Positions 13,462 through 27,159 of a DNA stretch of 64,000 bases are shown here, piece by piece; the stretch's first letter is position 1, and each line of letters opens with the position of its first letter. The notes beneath the pieces are model-generated. The model was not told where the DNA came from, did not search any database, and saw only the letters and a program-made list of their open reading frames with translations. The stretch comes from Malurus cyaneus samueli. Its lineage: Eukaryota; Chordata; Aves; Passeriformes; Maluridae. The DNA lies in contig CM019215.1 in assembly GCA_009741485.1 (NCBI GenBank), forward strand, positions 81,238,187-81,302,186. The letters run 5' to 3'. Both the position numbers and the translations under genes were made by a program.

Positions 13462-14552
13462 TGTTGTGGGCTGACCCTGGCTGAATGCCAGGCACCCATC
13501 AGAGCTGCTCTCTGCTTCTGGACAGGGGAGACAAAATATAATGTAGGGCTCATACGCTGAGTTAAGGACCAGGAGAGATCACTCACCAAAATTAATGTCA
13601 TGAGCAAAACCAATTTGGATTAGAGATAATAATTGAATTTATTGCTAACAAAATCAGAGCAAGATAATGAGAGGTAGAATAAGGCCTTAAAACCCCCTTC
13701 CCCACACCCCTCCCTCCTTCCTAGCTCTACCTCTTCCCCAGTGTGGCACAGGGAGACAGGGAATGGGGGTATGGTCAGTTCATCGCCTGTTGTTTATCCC
13801 AGTGCGCAGGGGGAGGAGTCTTTCTCCTGCTGCACTGTGGGGTCCCTCCCATGGGAGACAGCTCTCCACGAACTTTTCCAACATGAGTTTATCCTGCTGG
13901 CAACACAGTTCTTCACAAAATGCTGTGGTGTGGGTCACTCTTCCATGGGGTGCAGTCCTTCAAGGACAGGCTGCTCCTGCATCGGACCTCCATGGGGTCA
14001 CAGGTGCTACCAGCAAACCTGCTCCAGTGTGAACTCCTCTCTCCATGGTTCTGCAGGTCCCTGCCAGGACCCTGCTCCAGCACGGGCTTCTCATGGGTTC
14101 AGAGCCCTCTTTTGGGCATCCACCTGCTCCAGCATGGGTCTCAGATCTGCAGGTGGATCTCTGCTCCACCATGGCTCTCCATGGGCTGCAGGGGCACAGC
14201 CACCTCAGCATGGGCTGCAACCTGAGCTGCAGGGGAATCTCAGCTCTGGCACCAGGGCACCTCCTGCCCCTCCTTCTGCACTGACCTCGGTGTCTGCAGA
14301 GCTGTTCCTCCCACATGTTCTCACTCCTGTTTTCTCTGGCTGCAATTAAAACTACACAATAACTTTTTCCTTCTTCTTAAATATGTTATCACAGAGAAGT
14401 TTCTAACTATCTCAGCCTTGGCCAGCGGTGGGTCTGTCCTGGAGCCAGCTGGCACTGGCTCTGCCAGACACAGAGGAAGCTTCTGGCAGCTTCTACAGAA
14501 GCCACCTCTGTAGACCCTCCACTTCCAAAGTTTGTTGATGCAAATCAAATAC
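13462..14552 (-). mobile_element. Solo LTR of an avian endogenous retrovirus-like family
   Basis: About 1.1 kb of locally GC-rich DNA matches an LTR family I recognise from bird genomes, lying in minus orientation. Marks include a start near TGTTGTGGG on the plus strand, an AATAAA-type signal on the minus strand (AATTTATT around 13635), and a central block (about 13840-14240) of degenerate repeats built on phrases like CTGCTCCAGCATGGG and CCATGGGCTGCAGG. The far end carries the conserved GCCTTGGCCAGCGG and AGGAAGCTTCTGGCAGC segments. No gag, pol or env frame flanks it, so it looks like a solo LTR. The 202-residue frame inside it is a by-product of the repeats. The exact ends and a target-site duplication are not resolved. 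Confidence 0.8.
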
Positions 14553-14559
14553 AGTAACA

Positions 14560-15985
14560 AAGGCATTCTGGGGCAAGGAAATAGTTCTGTCTGCACATTA
14601 CAGGTGTAAGGATTTACATTTTCACTTTTACTGAAGAAAAAAAGGCTAATGGATTTGTTCAGCCTCCTAGAATGAAGGCTTTTATTGAGCTGGAAATTGA
14701 TGGTAAGTTTCTCCACATTTTCCCAATAAGCGACTGTAATGTTACACACAAAACTTTTGAAGTAAATATCTTTCTTTTACAAGAGGGGCATTCCTTCAGC
14801 TTCAAAGTAGTTTTAGAATAAAGCAAAAGACTCCAAAAAGCACTTGTAGCCTGTAGCTGGTCTCAGAACAGCAGATTTTGAATGATGATCTGAAATCCCT
14901 TTTACACCTGAAGCATGTTGTTATCTGCAAGTGAGGAGAAATGCTCTGATGGATTCACTTTATTGAATGTGCATCAGTGCCTCCAGTTATGCCTTTAAGA
15001 GAAGTGTGGAGTTACTAAAGTAATCCTAAAGTTACCCAGTTGTTGTCATTGGGACCTCCTTCATCTTCAAGCTTAATTAAGCCTCCTCAAGCTGGTGAAG
15101 AACTTTGATCCTGATGTTATTTACAATACACTGTATTGCTTATAGGCTTACATAAGAATTGCAGTCTCAATCCCACTGGAAGAAGCCCTCAGATAATGTT
15201 CTGGCATTAATTAGGGCATGAAATCTTCATTGTTTATCCAGAAATTACCTCAGATTTTAAGTTAATATTCTGATCCCTTTCACCATTTCTCAAATACCAT
15301 AAAGTTTTCCCTTTGGATAAAATACTTCTCTCACTTGCTAAAAAAATACTTCACATGTCAAACAAACCATCTACTACAGATGCACATTGTCATGTAAGCC
15401 AGGTTATGAATTTTTACCCTGATGGTTTTTGCCTTTTTTTTTCCCCAATGGTTCTGTTTTCCTGGCTGTTTTCTGTATTTTTGCTTACTCTGTGCATTTA
15501 TGAAGACATTTTCAGATCACCCCCTTTGAATTTTTAATGCAAATGTATTCATCTGTTTAGCTTTTATTGGCTTTGCTCCCTTGCAAATAATCCTAATTTG
15601 TTTGAGTTGTTAGCCTTCATGCTTGGTGTATTTCTGTAATTGTGTTTTTCTGGACTGCCATCAGTCTGAGTTCTCCCAGTCATCCCCTGTCTGTGTTGTG
15701 GGGCTGCTTTTGCTCAACAGCAAAACCCCACAGAGTTGCTTGCTCATGCCCCATGAGTGGGATGAGGGGAGAAAATAGGAAGAACAGAAATGAGAAAGCT
15801 CATGAGTCTGAATGAAAACAGGATTAAGCTTACCTACTGTCACAGACAAAACAGACACGATTTGGGAGCAATTAACTTAATTTATGCCAAATTAAAATAT
15901 TTGCTTAGTGATTCAGCTAGTGGGAAACAAATGCAAACACTCAAATACTCCATTCTGCCTCAGTGCTTCCTCTCAGCTACAACCT
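14560..15985. other. Intergenic DNA between LTR fragments
   Basis: No gene or clear repeat is supported. The sequence is AT-rich with short chance open frames. Confidence 0.55.
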
Positions 15986-15989
15986 CTCC

Positions 15990-16280
15990 TTCAGCTGTGA
16001 CTCCTCCACCTGCTCCCCCGAGCAGTGCAGGGGGATGGAGAATGGGGGACAGTGAGCCAGCCCACACCAGCTCCTCTCTGCCACTTCTTCCTCCTCCTCA
16101 CACTTTTCCCTGCTCCATCCTGGGGCCTTCCCATGGGCCACATTGAAATCCTGTCCCGATGTGTCTGTGGGGCTCAGCTGTGCCCTGTGCCGGGGCGGCT
16201 GGAGCTGCTGGAATCGGCTGTGCTGCCACCACCACCGGGGCACAGCGTGGCATGTCACAACACCGTCAGCAGCATGCCAG
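15990..16280 (-). mobile_element. Diverged LTR fragment related to the LTR at 13.5 kb
   Basis: A GC-rich island in AT-rich DNA. Its first part (about 16012-16050, CCCCCGAGCAGTGCAGGGGG and following) aligns to the same portion of the LTR at 13.74 kb, and it is followed in the same order by TCTCTGCC, CTTCCTCCTCCTCA and a TCCCATGGG segment. The right part (CCCTGTGCCGGGGCGGCTGG near 16180) does not match the first copy and may be a family variant. Orientation is the same as the other two copies. The boundaries are approximate. Confidence 0.55.
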
Positions 16281-16399
16281 CTGGATCCCATTGCGCTCTA
16301 CAATTTTGTTCAGTTTTACAAAAAAACGCGTCACCTAAATTGTGTACCTCTTTCATGTCCATAATACCTCTTTTGTGTTCTGATTTTTTTCCCTGCAAA

Positions 16400-18965
16400 G
16401 ACCAATGAGCAAAAAATGCTCCCTTCTTGGGCTCTCTCCAACTGAAGAGCTCTCACTGTAGAGTTTCAAAATCTATTATTAGCTTCTGAATTAATGTATT
16501 TGAACACGGCATTGTTGAACACTATCTTGTTTCTATTATTTCAATCCTCAGAATTGTCCACTTTCCTTAACTGATTCTTAGATAGTCCTTTATGTGGAAA
16601 TGGCAGCCAGGCCTGTGCCACCGAGTTCTGTCCCTGGCACAGGCTCTGGACACAGCCCTGCAGGACCCGGAGATGAGGCTGCAGCACGCCTGTAAGCAGG
16701 GGGTCCCTATGTAAACCTTGCATTTGTTGGGTCACACACTGATAAAAAGTCTTGGTCTTCCTGGTGGCAAAAATGAAACCAAAAATCATGTAGGTGTGCA
16801 CTTTGCCATAATTAGCTATTTTTGAAGCAAACATGCAATAGCTTGTTAGAGCTTTATTCTTTGTAAAAGGCAGTGGGAGAGTAAACAAACAGAAGTCCAA
16901 ATACATTTGGAGCCACTACCAGCAGAGCATAAACAAAATACTTCATTCCTGCAAAAATCTGCAGCAACCATTTTGAAGTGCAGAGGAATTAAAACATATA
17001 ATGAACATTATATTTGCTATAAAAATATCCTCTCTTGCCATGACATCCCTGTGCAGTTCTGAGATTTCTTCTCATGCAAGCTCAGGTCGTGCCGAGTTCA
17101 ACATACACCCCTCAAACACATCACAAAAAGCACCCAGTGAGGTTTCTAAAGCTGTATTTAGTGCAGCCTGAAAGCTGATTTACGGAAAAAAAAAAATCAA
17201 ACTTTGTTTTGGAACAAAGGAGAGATAAAAGAGGATGTCTGAATTTAAAAAAAAAAAAAAAAATACTACCATTGAGGTAATCACTTTTCACACTCTCCCA
17301 ATTTTGCCTTTGCCAAGTGAGTCTGGAAGCTTTCAGAAAAACAGGAGCAGATATCTGCCCAGAGATTTAACTGCCTTTGCACTAACCTGCCAAGTTCTGA
17401 TTGACTCTGGGTTTTTTACATTAAGGCATTGAAAATCATCTTACAGTGTTCACAGTACATTATCACTGGTGCTTCAAATTATCTGAATACACAACCAACC
17501 ACAGTAAAACTGGAAAAAAAAAATCCTGGCTGTGCTTGAAGACAAATGCAAATAATGCAGATAGATAAAAATAAATCTTTACTCATTATCCTGAAGTTTT
17601 AGCCAGGGAGAGGAGGTGAATGTAATTGCTTTCCTGGTATTATCTTTAGCTTCACCCACGGAAATACAATGCTCAAAAGCAATACAGACAAACCTAATTA
17701 CCCCTCTAAGACAAGGACTGTGGTTTCTGTAAGAATTGCCTCCAGGTCAAGTAGGGTATTATTCTATGCAATATTAAAAGTTTTGCTGGGAGAAATTCTC
17801 CTTATTTGTGCACAGTGTACCAGTGTAAACCAATACAACTCAGTCTGGAGGCTACCTATCACCAAATAGCTGCCCAAGGCTAAGGACTGAGTGAATCTTT
17901 TGAGGAGTCAGCCAAAGCAAGAGATGACCCACTTGCATCATTTTTTGAACAATTTCTTTCACACTTGAAAATCTGTTCGTGTATCAGGAATGCCATACCC
18001 AACATTTGGGCATTTCAAAGGAGGTTAAAATACGAATTTGGTCCCAGCATGGAGAATCCATATCTGTGAGGCATCGCTTCAGGACATCCCACATTTCTCA
18101 CTACCATAGAGAAACCAGGAAACCCAGGATTTTCCCTTCCCTGAAAGCAATGGATAACACTTGTTTTGCTAAGGAGAATAAAGCATTGGTAAAAACTCAG
18201 AGGTAAAATCTGAGAAGCCTGATTTTAGTTCAGGCTATTTTCTAAAGATCTAAATAACTTCAGAACTACTGTCCAAGTAAGAGCTTTGTCAGTAATAAGA
18301 CCTGCGCTAAAAAATGAAAGGAATATGAAGCTATAGACACCACATACATGTAACAAAATGTGTATATTTTTAGCCAGATATTACCAAAGTTTCAAGTCAG
18401 CCACAGAGAACTTAATATCTGTGATTTTGGATGCCACAAAGTTAAGGTTCTTTGTGTATCCAAATAGACTGAATACTCAAAATCTTTTGAGTATTCAAAT
18501 ATTGTGGTCACTTTATGAAAGCTCAGTCACTTCTGCCACATGTAGCGCCTTAATTATCAAACACAGAGTTATAAACAGGGCACCTTCTGATACATTCCCA
18601 ACTTAGAAGATTCTCTTGATCCCAACTATTTGAGCTCTGAAAGAAATGTTGTGATTGTCTGCGTAGAACTGAAATGTTCATGATGCTTTCCACCAAGTGA
18701 TTTGGCTGCATGCTGATATTGAAAAATAATACCATGGACACTAATGGGATGAAGAGTTCATTCCTTCCTTCAAAAATAGCAATTTTTTGATTTGTGTGTG
18801 GGAGTAAAATCAATGAAGTGAATAAGATGCTGTCTTGTTAAGCCAAATTTAGATAAAAAGAGGGGTTTTGAGGTGCAGAGTAGGATGCTGTTTTACTTTT
18901 AATCAGCCAAATGACGTTTTCTGAAGAAGAAGCCAATCAAAACAATCTACATCAAAAGTAGAGTG
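16400..18965. other. Intergenic DNA without recognised features
   Basis: No exon or RNA gene is supported. An 18-base A run near 17247-17264 is the only notable simple repeat. Open frames are short and unrelated to known families. Confidence 0.55.
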
Positions 18966-18967
18966 GC

Positions 18968-19505
18968 CAGCAGGTGATTCTACCCCTCTACTCCCCTCTG
19001 GTGAGACCCCACCTGGAGTGCTGCATCCATCTCCGAAATCCTCAGCACAGGACCCGTGGGCCTGTTGGAAGAAGTCTAGGAGAGGCCACCAAGGTAATTA
19101 GAAGGATGGAGCTCATCTCCCGTGAGGAAAACCTGAGAGAATTGGGTTTGTTCATCCTGGGAAAGAGAAGATTTTGGGGTTACCAAGTTGTGGCCTTCCA
19201 GTACCTGAAGGCAGCCTACAAAAAATATGGATAGGGACATTTTACAGGAGCATGTAGTGACAGGACAAGGGTGATGGCTTTAAACTGACAGAGAATAAGT
19301 TTAGGCTAGATATTAGGAGGAAATGCTTTATTCTGGGAGTGGTGAGACTCTCTTGGGAAGAGGTTGCCCCAAGAAGTTGTGGATGTCCCATGGAGGAACC
19401 TCATCTAGTGGAAGGTGTCCCACCCCGTGGCAGAAGGGTTGGAACTGGATGAGCCTTAAGGTCCCTTCCAAACCAAAGGATTCTGATTTTAAGGCTCTAT
19501 GATTC
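18968..19505 (+). mobile_element. CR1 LINE 3' fragment
   Basis: About 540 bases from the 3' part of an avian CR1 non-LTR retrotransposon, including the end of ORF2 and the 3' UTR. The recognisable protein remnants are LYSPLVRPHLECC and LRELGLFILGKRR, the standard CR1 ORF2 tail, broken by indels. The end has GGTCCCTTCCAAACC and CTCTATGATTC, the degenerate CR1 terminal repeat. It is 5'-truncated, as nearly all CR1 copies are, and inactive. Confidence 0.92.
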
Positions 19506-19509
19506 ATCT

Positions 19510-22500
19510 CCTTTCTAATTGGGATAGCATATCCACATCCTTTCTCAAGGTGACTTCTACTCCATATGAGTTGTCATTTCAAATTAATAGTTAATAACTG
19601 TGGAAGTAGTTTTTTACATGCTAGAAATATAAAAGCAGTGACACTTTATTTTACCTGTATTACCACTGGGCATTTTAGTTTGCAACCACAGAGATACACC
19701 GGGAAGAGCTATCACTTCAATCTATATTGTAACACTGCCAGCATATCCACCTGTCACGGAATAAATTACAATGGTTTTTAAAGTTTCATCAATCTTGGAG
19801 CTTGATCTCAAACATGGAAGGTCCACCTGCCACCTTCATCCATCTTTTGCTTCAATCTTGTGATTGCTATTCAAATGTTGGGACACTCAAGGGATAAAGG
19901 CTTAGGTGCACAATCGAAAACTTTAATTTATTCTGAAAAATACAATTTTAAATTGTCATTTAGAAGGATGTTCTGAGCTCAGAAAACCCCAAAGAGAGAT
20001 GCTCAGGGAGATGAGCAATTCTTTGTGTATTTGGGTAAGCAAAGAAAAGCAGAGTTTTGAATTTGTGTCCTGAGGTACAACCTTCCCCCACCACATGATA
20101 TGGTGGATAGAGCCAGTGGCTTATGAGATGCTTCATAGGGCCACAGTTTTCCTACAGGGTGTTGAAAGAAGAGGTAAAATACATTCACAGCATTTCTTAC
20201 CTTTTTGTTGCTTTAAGAAATAAGGAAATTATTTTCTTGTGAAAAAATGTAGTTTACTACAAAGTCATTAAGTCCAGAACTCAGGAGCTCTGAGTTCCCC
20301 TTGCCTTCTGAGATTTAGTTGCTTAACTTGAATGTTGTACTAATCACATATTCTTATCCTTATTCCCCTAAAAAATATTGGTTAAACTACCTGATTTACT
20401 GTATTTGCTGTCTTTAACTGAAGGAATTCAAAATGCTGCCAGAAGTTATGACATGTCTTTGGCATCCCTCTTTTCTGTTGTTGTGCTTTCACTGATGACC
20501 AGCAAATCTCAGTTGTAAACATTAATTTCCTAAAGATGGCAACTGGGGCAAGAAAAGATATTTGTATATGTTCTTTCGTTCATTTTCTGGTTTAAAGGCA
20601 TCAGACTGTATCTTGTGATGCAGTTGCTGTAGCCTCTATTTTAGGAAAGGACCAGCCTCAAAAAGAAAGGATGTGATTTAGGTAAACAATGAACTAAACC
20701 CCACTCATCACAATCAGATTGCCTCTATAAATCTGACAGCTACTCAGGCTCAAAGTAAACTGCTGGCTGTGACCTGGTGGCTCCAACTTCATCTTATAAA
20801 ACTATACTGTGTAGAGGCCATTTTCTGATTTAATTTCATGAAGGAAATACAAGGAGGTAACACTTGATAGGCACTCTTTTTTTCTTATTAGATGCTGGGA
20901 CTGCAGAATGCAGATTCTGTATTTTTGCATTTTTCTGTTTTAAAATCTTTTCCCTTTTATTATCTGAGTTTCTTAAAAGGCTTTAAATACCCTGGAATCT
21001 TTTAATTAGAAGAGATAAAATCTGAGAGGGAAGCATTTTTTGTAGGCCAGGTAACTCTACCTTGAGACTCTTGAAATATTGAGTAGAAAATTTTTGTACC
21101 TGATTAATCTTACCTTGTAATTAGTTTATCACTCTCACTTTTTCAAAATGGGTGCTCTGGAGCACTAATGTGAGTAACAGCAGTTTCAGGGGTAAGAAGT
21201 AATTTAAAGATGTCAAATGGTTTAAAGTTATATGTTAACTGCAGCATATGATACAACCCTCAGTTGAATGTAAAGAACTCTGGTTATTGGAGAGTGTCCA
21301 GAGAAGCAAGCTCAGTGCCTGACAAACAGGAGCAGCTCTTTGACCTCGAACCTTTTTAACTTACAAATCCCTCCATCTAACTCTCTAACATAGCCCAAAG
21401 AAAAAACCAAACCAGGCAGAAAAAAAAACAAACAAAACCAAACCTATTTGTCACATGTGCATTGAGATGACACACTTTTGGTGTGCACTTTCAGCATTTT
21501 CACCATGACAATTACTGAGAAACAGTATGCAAGAGGAAAGAAAGCATTCCTGTGTCCTGTGTTAGGTGAAGGAATTCACTCTGGTTGTATTAAGCAGCTG
21601 CATTTTTAGGAGAATTCATTACAAAAGCAGCATATCTTTTAGCTCAAGTGCTGAGTTTCTCGGGTGGCACCTCCAGACTCTTCCATCATTCAACTTGTGT
21701 TGCCCTCTCCAAGCTGTGCATCTGCCAGAAAAGGAAAGGTGGCCACCTCCTCAGTAGGTCACACGACAAGGAGTGTCTCCTCTTGTTGCATGAACTGACT
21801 CAGAACACAACATTTCTAAAGCACAACCCTTGCTGATTGAGGCAGCTGGAGATACTGCTTTATATGCCACAGATACAGTATTTAATCAATTTTCTCTTCA
21901 GGGCAGTGGTCAATTCCTTTTTCAATTGCATCTTTGCAATTCAAATGAAATAATGAGAACCAGCAACATCTTTTTTTGACAAAGAAACTGATTTTTAAAA
22001 TCAGTTTGAGAAAGAAAATGTATGAAGTTGGGGATTTTTTCACAGTCTTGGCATGGCCTGGCTTTATAGCAATCCTGCAAGAGATTGTGCAGTCTCTCTC
22101 CAAAAATATGCTCCTTTTGGCAGTCTTAGCTGGGCTCCTCAAATGACTAAAAGGAATTGCAGTTTCAGGACCCAGGTGCTGAATGATTTTCACAGCTTCG
22201 TGTCCTCAGAAGGGTAATACACAGGGCATTTGTCTGTGCAACTGGGGAGGTTTATCAGCTCCTGAAGGTTTTCCAGCGGTGCTTCCAGGCTGTTACTGTG
22301 CTCCAGGGGTCACATAATGCTTTGACATTACCAGTCCAAATAGCATAAGATGAGCTTCTGAGCTTCCATTTATTGTTGCTCTATAATAAGAAACACAGAG
22401 AAAATTTAGTTCCAAGGTGAATTTTAAGAATAAATGGCTTGAAATTAGTAAGAATTTCAACTTCTGAAAGGGCTGATAGATAAATAAGTTGAACAATTAA

Positions 22501-25500
22501 GACAGTATGAGGAACATGACTGTAATCTCTTGTTCCAGAAACAGATTAAATTTAGAGAAATTTACTTAGACTTTCTTACTATAAAAGTACTGATGTTTAC
22601 CAGGCAATAAGTTTGATAGTTGCAGAACAATAGAACATCAGAAACAAGCAGAAAAGCAAACACTTTTCTACCTACAGGTTATTGAATGATTGCTTCTAAT
22701 AATTGCTTCTAATGGCTTCTAATTATACAAAAAAATTGTACTTCACTGAAATCTGCCCTCAAAAGTCATTTTAATAGAAAGATTACAATCCAAATTAATT
22801 ATCTAATTTTTTTATGATGTCCTTTTCATTGCTTTTACTGGTCAATTTACTTGGCTGTCATGAGCATCCATATTTTCTTTTCTACTGTAGGAAACCATTG
22901 CAGCATTTCAGGGTAGAGACTTTATGTGCATTTTAGTTGTATTCCGTACTCCCATGTGCTAACCACAAGAATAGTAATAGAGCCAGAAGTGAAAAAGTAA
23001 GAAATACATGTCAGCTCTCAGGCACATCCTTTACTTCTTAGATTTTTTTGCCTTAACTAGTTAGAACTCTTGCTGCAATAGCCCTATAGGATTGTTTTGT
23101 TAACTAGAAAAAGTCTGCAGTAGATTGCTTTAAGTAATTTTAAGTATATTGCATGAATCACAGCTTGTCCCAAAAGCACCACCAGTTCAAATCTGCGCTC
23201 ACCTGTTTTGGGATATTGAAGTCTTCAACAACTTTCAAGCATTTCTGAGTTTGTTTTGGTTTAATACAAACTTTGCACTGCTGCTCAACCCCAAGGGAGT
23301 GAGCACTCTGCAAAACTCTCACCCTTTCCTCACTGTCTTTCAGAAATCTCTGCAGTTTTTGGAGTGGGGGTGATTAAATCATTGGGATGGAAAGCCCAAA
23401 AAAATTTTTGTTTACTGGTAAGAATCAGAATGCTTCATCTTTTAATCCCATTGCATTACAGAAACTGATAAGAACTATTGCTTTATCTACTTCTCTTTAG
23501 TTTTTGAAGAACATTTATGCAATACTAGTACAGGAGCAGTGGAAGGAGGAATAACAATATTTATTTAGAGATTATAAACCTCCATGTGAAAGTCTTTGGT
23601 CCAGTTCTGGTCTCTGTGCTGAAATCTGAGCTGACTTTGGTGAAGTATGGATTTCACCTCTGACATTTAAATGCCACTGTTGTTCACATACAGTTACTGG
23701 GAATACAGAAAGTGTATTAGAAAATGAAAATAACCTTTGCACCAAGGTTTTCATCCCACTTGCAATATTCTCTGATGACATCTCATCATTTTTTCTTTTC
23801 TTGTTAATGTCAGAGTGACCATTTGATAGACCCCAAGGGCCCAGGTGCTATTTGCACAAGTTTCTACATGATCGTGAAAATCAGACTCTAAACACTCCTC
23901 AGAAAACTCTGCCTTAACCTTCCTTTATCTCTTTTTCTTCACATGATTTATTCTTCCCCAGTAAGTTGGATTGTATATTGCTCACTGTATGCTGTTCTTT
24001 CCTCATCAGTCCTTCCTCTAATTTTTTCCCCCACTTCTGTTCATCCCATCACAGGTTTCCCTCCCTGGGAGGTGCTGAGCGTGCTCAGCTGGAAGGCGTG
24101 GTTGGGCAGGCAGGAGAGCAATACTCAGCTAGGGAATATAATGCTTGGAAGTGTTCTAGGAAGAGAAGGGATTTGTTACAGCTCAGGTGTGTTGGAGAGA
24201 GGGGCAGGTTTTTGGCTGGGAAGAAGGGGTTTCACTCACTGTTTTTTAAAGGTGCGGAGGGAATAGCGCAAACTGTGATGCAGCTCAGGAAGGTACAGAG
24301 AGGTGGTGGTGAGAGCAAGTATAGGAAAAAGTGGAAGACACTTTGTTGCCAATTCTTTCACTTTTTTTAATGCATCTTTTGTGACAGAGCTCTGCATTCT
24401 GTGTGCCAAAAGGTCATTATTGTGACAGCGCACACTCTGACAGTATGACGAAGGACATGATCTTCAGAGACCAAAAGCTTTTTCCAGGAGTTCTCCGTAA
24501 AGAAAGGTGCAGACAACATTGCTTCAAAGCTCTGGCTAGCTCTTCACACAATGCTGCCCACCAGAGTCTGCTTTCAACTTCATAAACCCAAGTGTAGGGA
24601 AAAAATTTCACTCATAACTCACTTTTTTATTGGATTCTTGAGTTTAGTTGGAAAAGAAATGGTTTTGTCTGTCACATTCCAAAAGTACATTAATGTTGTT
24701 CTGCTTTCACTGCTTCTTATCGTCTGAGTTTTATATGAAGCTTCTAGCAAAAGGATTTTCAGTGCTTGCTAGAAAAATGAAAAAAGGTATATTTTTCAAA
24801 GCAGTTTTCTGTGAGAAAACAGAACATTAAATATTGATTCAAAGTTCAAAGCTGAACCTTTAGACAGCACCAACAAATACAAATTATCACAAATGCAGCT
24901 TCTCTTTGGTCATCTTGGAGGTCCTTTCACGTAATTTCAATAATATTCCTATTTCAAACAGGTGAATTGGTATATTTTGAATGCATTTTCTATTAAAACC
25001 ATCCTGTGTTACATAACCTTGCTATATAATTTAGAAACACTTCTAAAAAAGCTTAGATTTCTTATGAATGGGTTAAGTTCCTGCTTTATTTGAAGATGTT
25101 GTATTTATTAGGCTTCATTTATATCAGTATCTCTGTACTGAAAAAGAGGTTTTTTTTAACTTGGAAAATTTCTTAGGTAACAGAAAATCTATACTTACGG
25201 AACATAAATGCAATTCATCACATATCCTATATTTACTTATTACTATGACAACATGAAAAATAAAGGAAGTACTTAGAAGTTTTTTAGACTGGGCAAAAGC
25301 TTCTCTGTGAAAATGTAACAGTAATTTAAGGCATTTTTCATTCGTGCTTTTAATGACTAAGTACAAGAACATGAATTCGTTGGAAACAGGTAATTTTTGA
25401 GTAAGTACAAGATTTAATAATATGTGTGTGAGATGTCAGTGAAGTGTCCTGCAAGAGAGAGCCTTCTGTGCTTTTTCTCACGTTGCCATTTTCTGAACTC

Positions 25501-26685
25501 TCCTGGCTTGGTGAGCTAATTACTGATGATTGTAAGTGGAGCTTCTCAGGCTTGGCCACAGTGGAGGTGGAAACATCTGCCTGTGCAGAGATGACACAGC
25601 CTGAGTACAGAAAAATGGGCTCTGAGACCTCTGGGTTTTGGAAGAGTGGTCATTGATGACCCTTGGGCAGCAATACCAGGGAACAGTAAACAACTCATAT
25701 CCTAGAAAATTGTCCCCTGCAAGTAAATTTTTGCTTACTGAAAACTGAATCTTCTAAGATCTTTAAACCAAAATGATAATGAGGATTCAAAATCTTTACA
25801 TTGTGCTCTGAAAGAGGATATAGCTCTAGGTGAGTGAAATACAGCCCCAAGCACTTTTTCATTCTAATGACCACAACTCTTTTGTGTCACTCAGGTAGGA
25901 AAACTCAAGTGTGTTACTAAAGCTCAGGACTAGAAATCAAAGTCTGTCTACATGCAGTTGGGATGTTTGAGATCTGTTTGTTTGGATGCTAATTAATTGT
26001 TTTAGCTTTACAAGTTTAGCAATATCTACAGATATTTGCTATTTGCTTTATATTTGGAAAAAAAATTACAAACAGAAGAACTGGACATTGTTCATATTAC
26101 TTGCAGAAGGGAAGAATCAAGATGGTATAATGATTTGAAATGCTTTTGGAGGATTTTAAGTTGAAGATTTAGTCTTCCTAATCCAAATTCAGGATTTCAT
26201 TGAAGCACTTAGAGTGGGTTTTTTTCTCTATTTTTGCTTTTTGCTTGGCAGTCTCATCAGATCCTTCTACCCAGAGCTAATCCTACCTATTGTTATCTTG
26301 ATCTTCATCTCTGATCAAAGTCTGTCTATGACTTCCAGAAGTCCTTGTAAGTTGACTTTCAAGGGAGTCTCGCTGCTGGTTCTCAAACCTGCAGACTGTC
26401 TGGACAGCTGCTCTGAGTTTCATGCAAGCTCTCTGAAGCTTCCCTGCATCTGAAAACATTCTTCTTTGTACTCTAAGAAGACTTATTATTTAATTTATTT
26501 CTGAATAGAGAAAAGCATGTAGCAAAGTGACTGACAATTGCAGACTGGAGTGCTGAGCAGAGGTCTGGTTGGAGGGGCTGGGAGAGGAAGAGATATTTGA
26601 AGAAAAAACTCTGAACCATCTCCTGAATATATTGGAAAAATATTTTAAAGAACAAGTGTTCTTTAATGTTAAAGAACAAATGATA
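19510..26685. other. Intergenic DNA between CR1 and the third LTR piece
   Basis: About 7 kb of AT-rich DNA with no supported gene. It contains a 23-base near-perfect palindrome (21985-22007), an A/C-rich simple stretch near 21420-21445, and three copies of GCTTCTAAT in 40 bases near 22690-22725. All open frames are short and unrecognised. Confidence 0.55.
21985..22007. repeat. Near-perfect 23-base palindrome
   Basis: AAACTGATTTT (21985-21995) and its exact reverse complement (21997-22007) are separated by one T. The 11-base arms form a tight inverted repeat. No transposon ends or RNA gene are visible around it. Confidence 0.85.
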
Positions 26686-26689
26686 TCGT

Positions 26690-27150
26690 GGTGATTCAAC
26701 CCTGACTGGACACCAGGTGCCCACCAGAGACACTCTATCACTCCCCTCCTCAGCTGGACAGGGGAAAGAAAATATAATGAAGTCTCCTCAGCTAAGTACA
26801 GGGAGAGATCACTCACCAATTGCCATCGTGGGCAAAACAGACTCAACTCAGGGAAATGAGTTTAATTTGTTACCAATCAAATACCACATCTTGAAAACAT
26901 CTCCACACCTCTGCTCTCTTCCCAGGCTTAACTTTACTCACAATTTCTCTACATCCTTCTCCACGGTGGTGCAGGGCATGAGGGAGTGAGGTTCGTGGTC
27001 AGCTCCTCACACATTGTCTCTATTGCTCCTTCCTTCTCAGGGGGAGAACTCCTCACACCATTCCCCTGCTCCAAAGTGAGGTCCTCCAATGGCTGCAGTG
27101 GATATCTGATCCACCATGGACCTCCATGGTGGCTGGGGCACAGCTGTCTC
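26690..27150 (-). mobile_element. Internally deleted LTR, same family as 13.5 kb
   Basis: The copy begins like the first LTR on the plus strand (AACCCTGACTGGACACCAGG, then CAGCTGGACAGGGGAAAG and GGGAGAGATCACTCACCAA) and keeps the AATTTGTTACC segment and the CTCAACT, TTTCTCTACATCC and CTCCTCACACATTGTCTC blocks. It lacks nearly all of the internal tandem units and the distal part, passing from CCCCTGCTCC directly to the CCACCATGGACCTCCATGG region before ending near 27150. No internal viral gene is attached. It is a truncated solo-LTR remnant. Confidence 0.78.
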
Positions 27151-27159
27151 AAATTTCTA

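Noticed and set aside
13741..14349. 202-codon open frame on the plus strand
   Set aside because: It lies within the LTR and owes its length to GC-rich tandem units; other frames on both strands there are also open. No protein family is recognisable.
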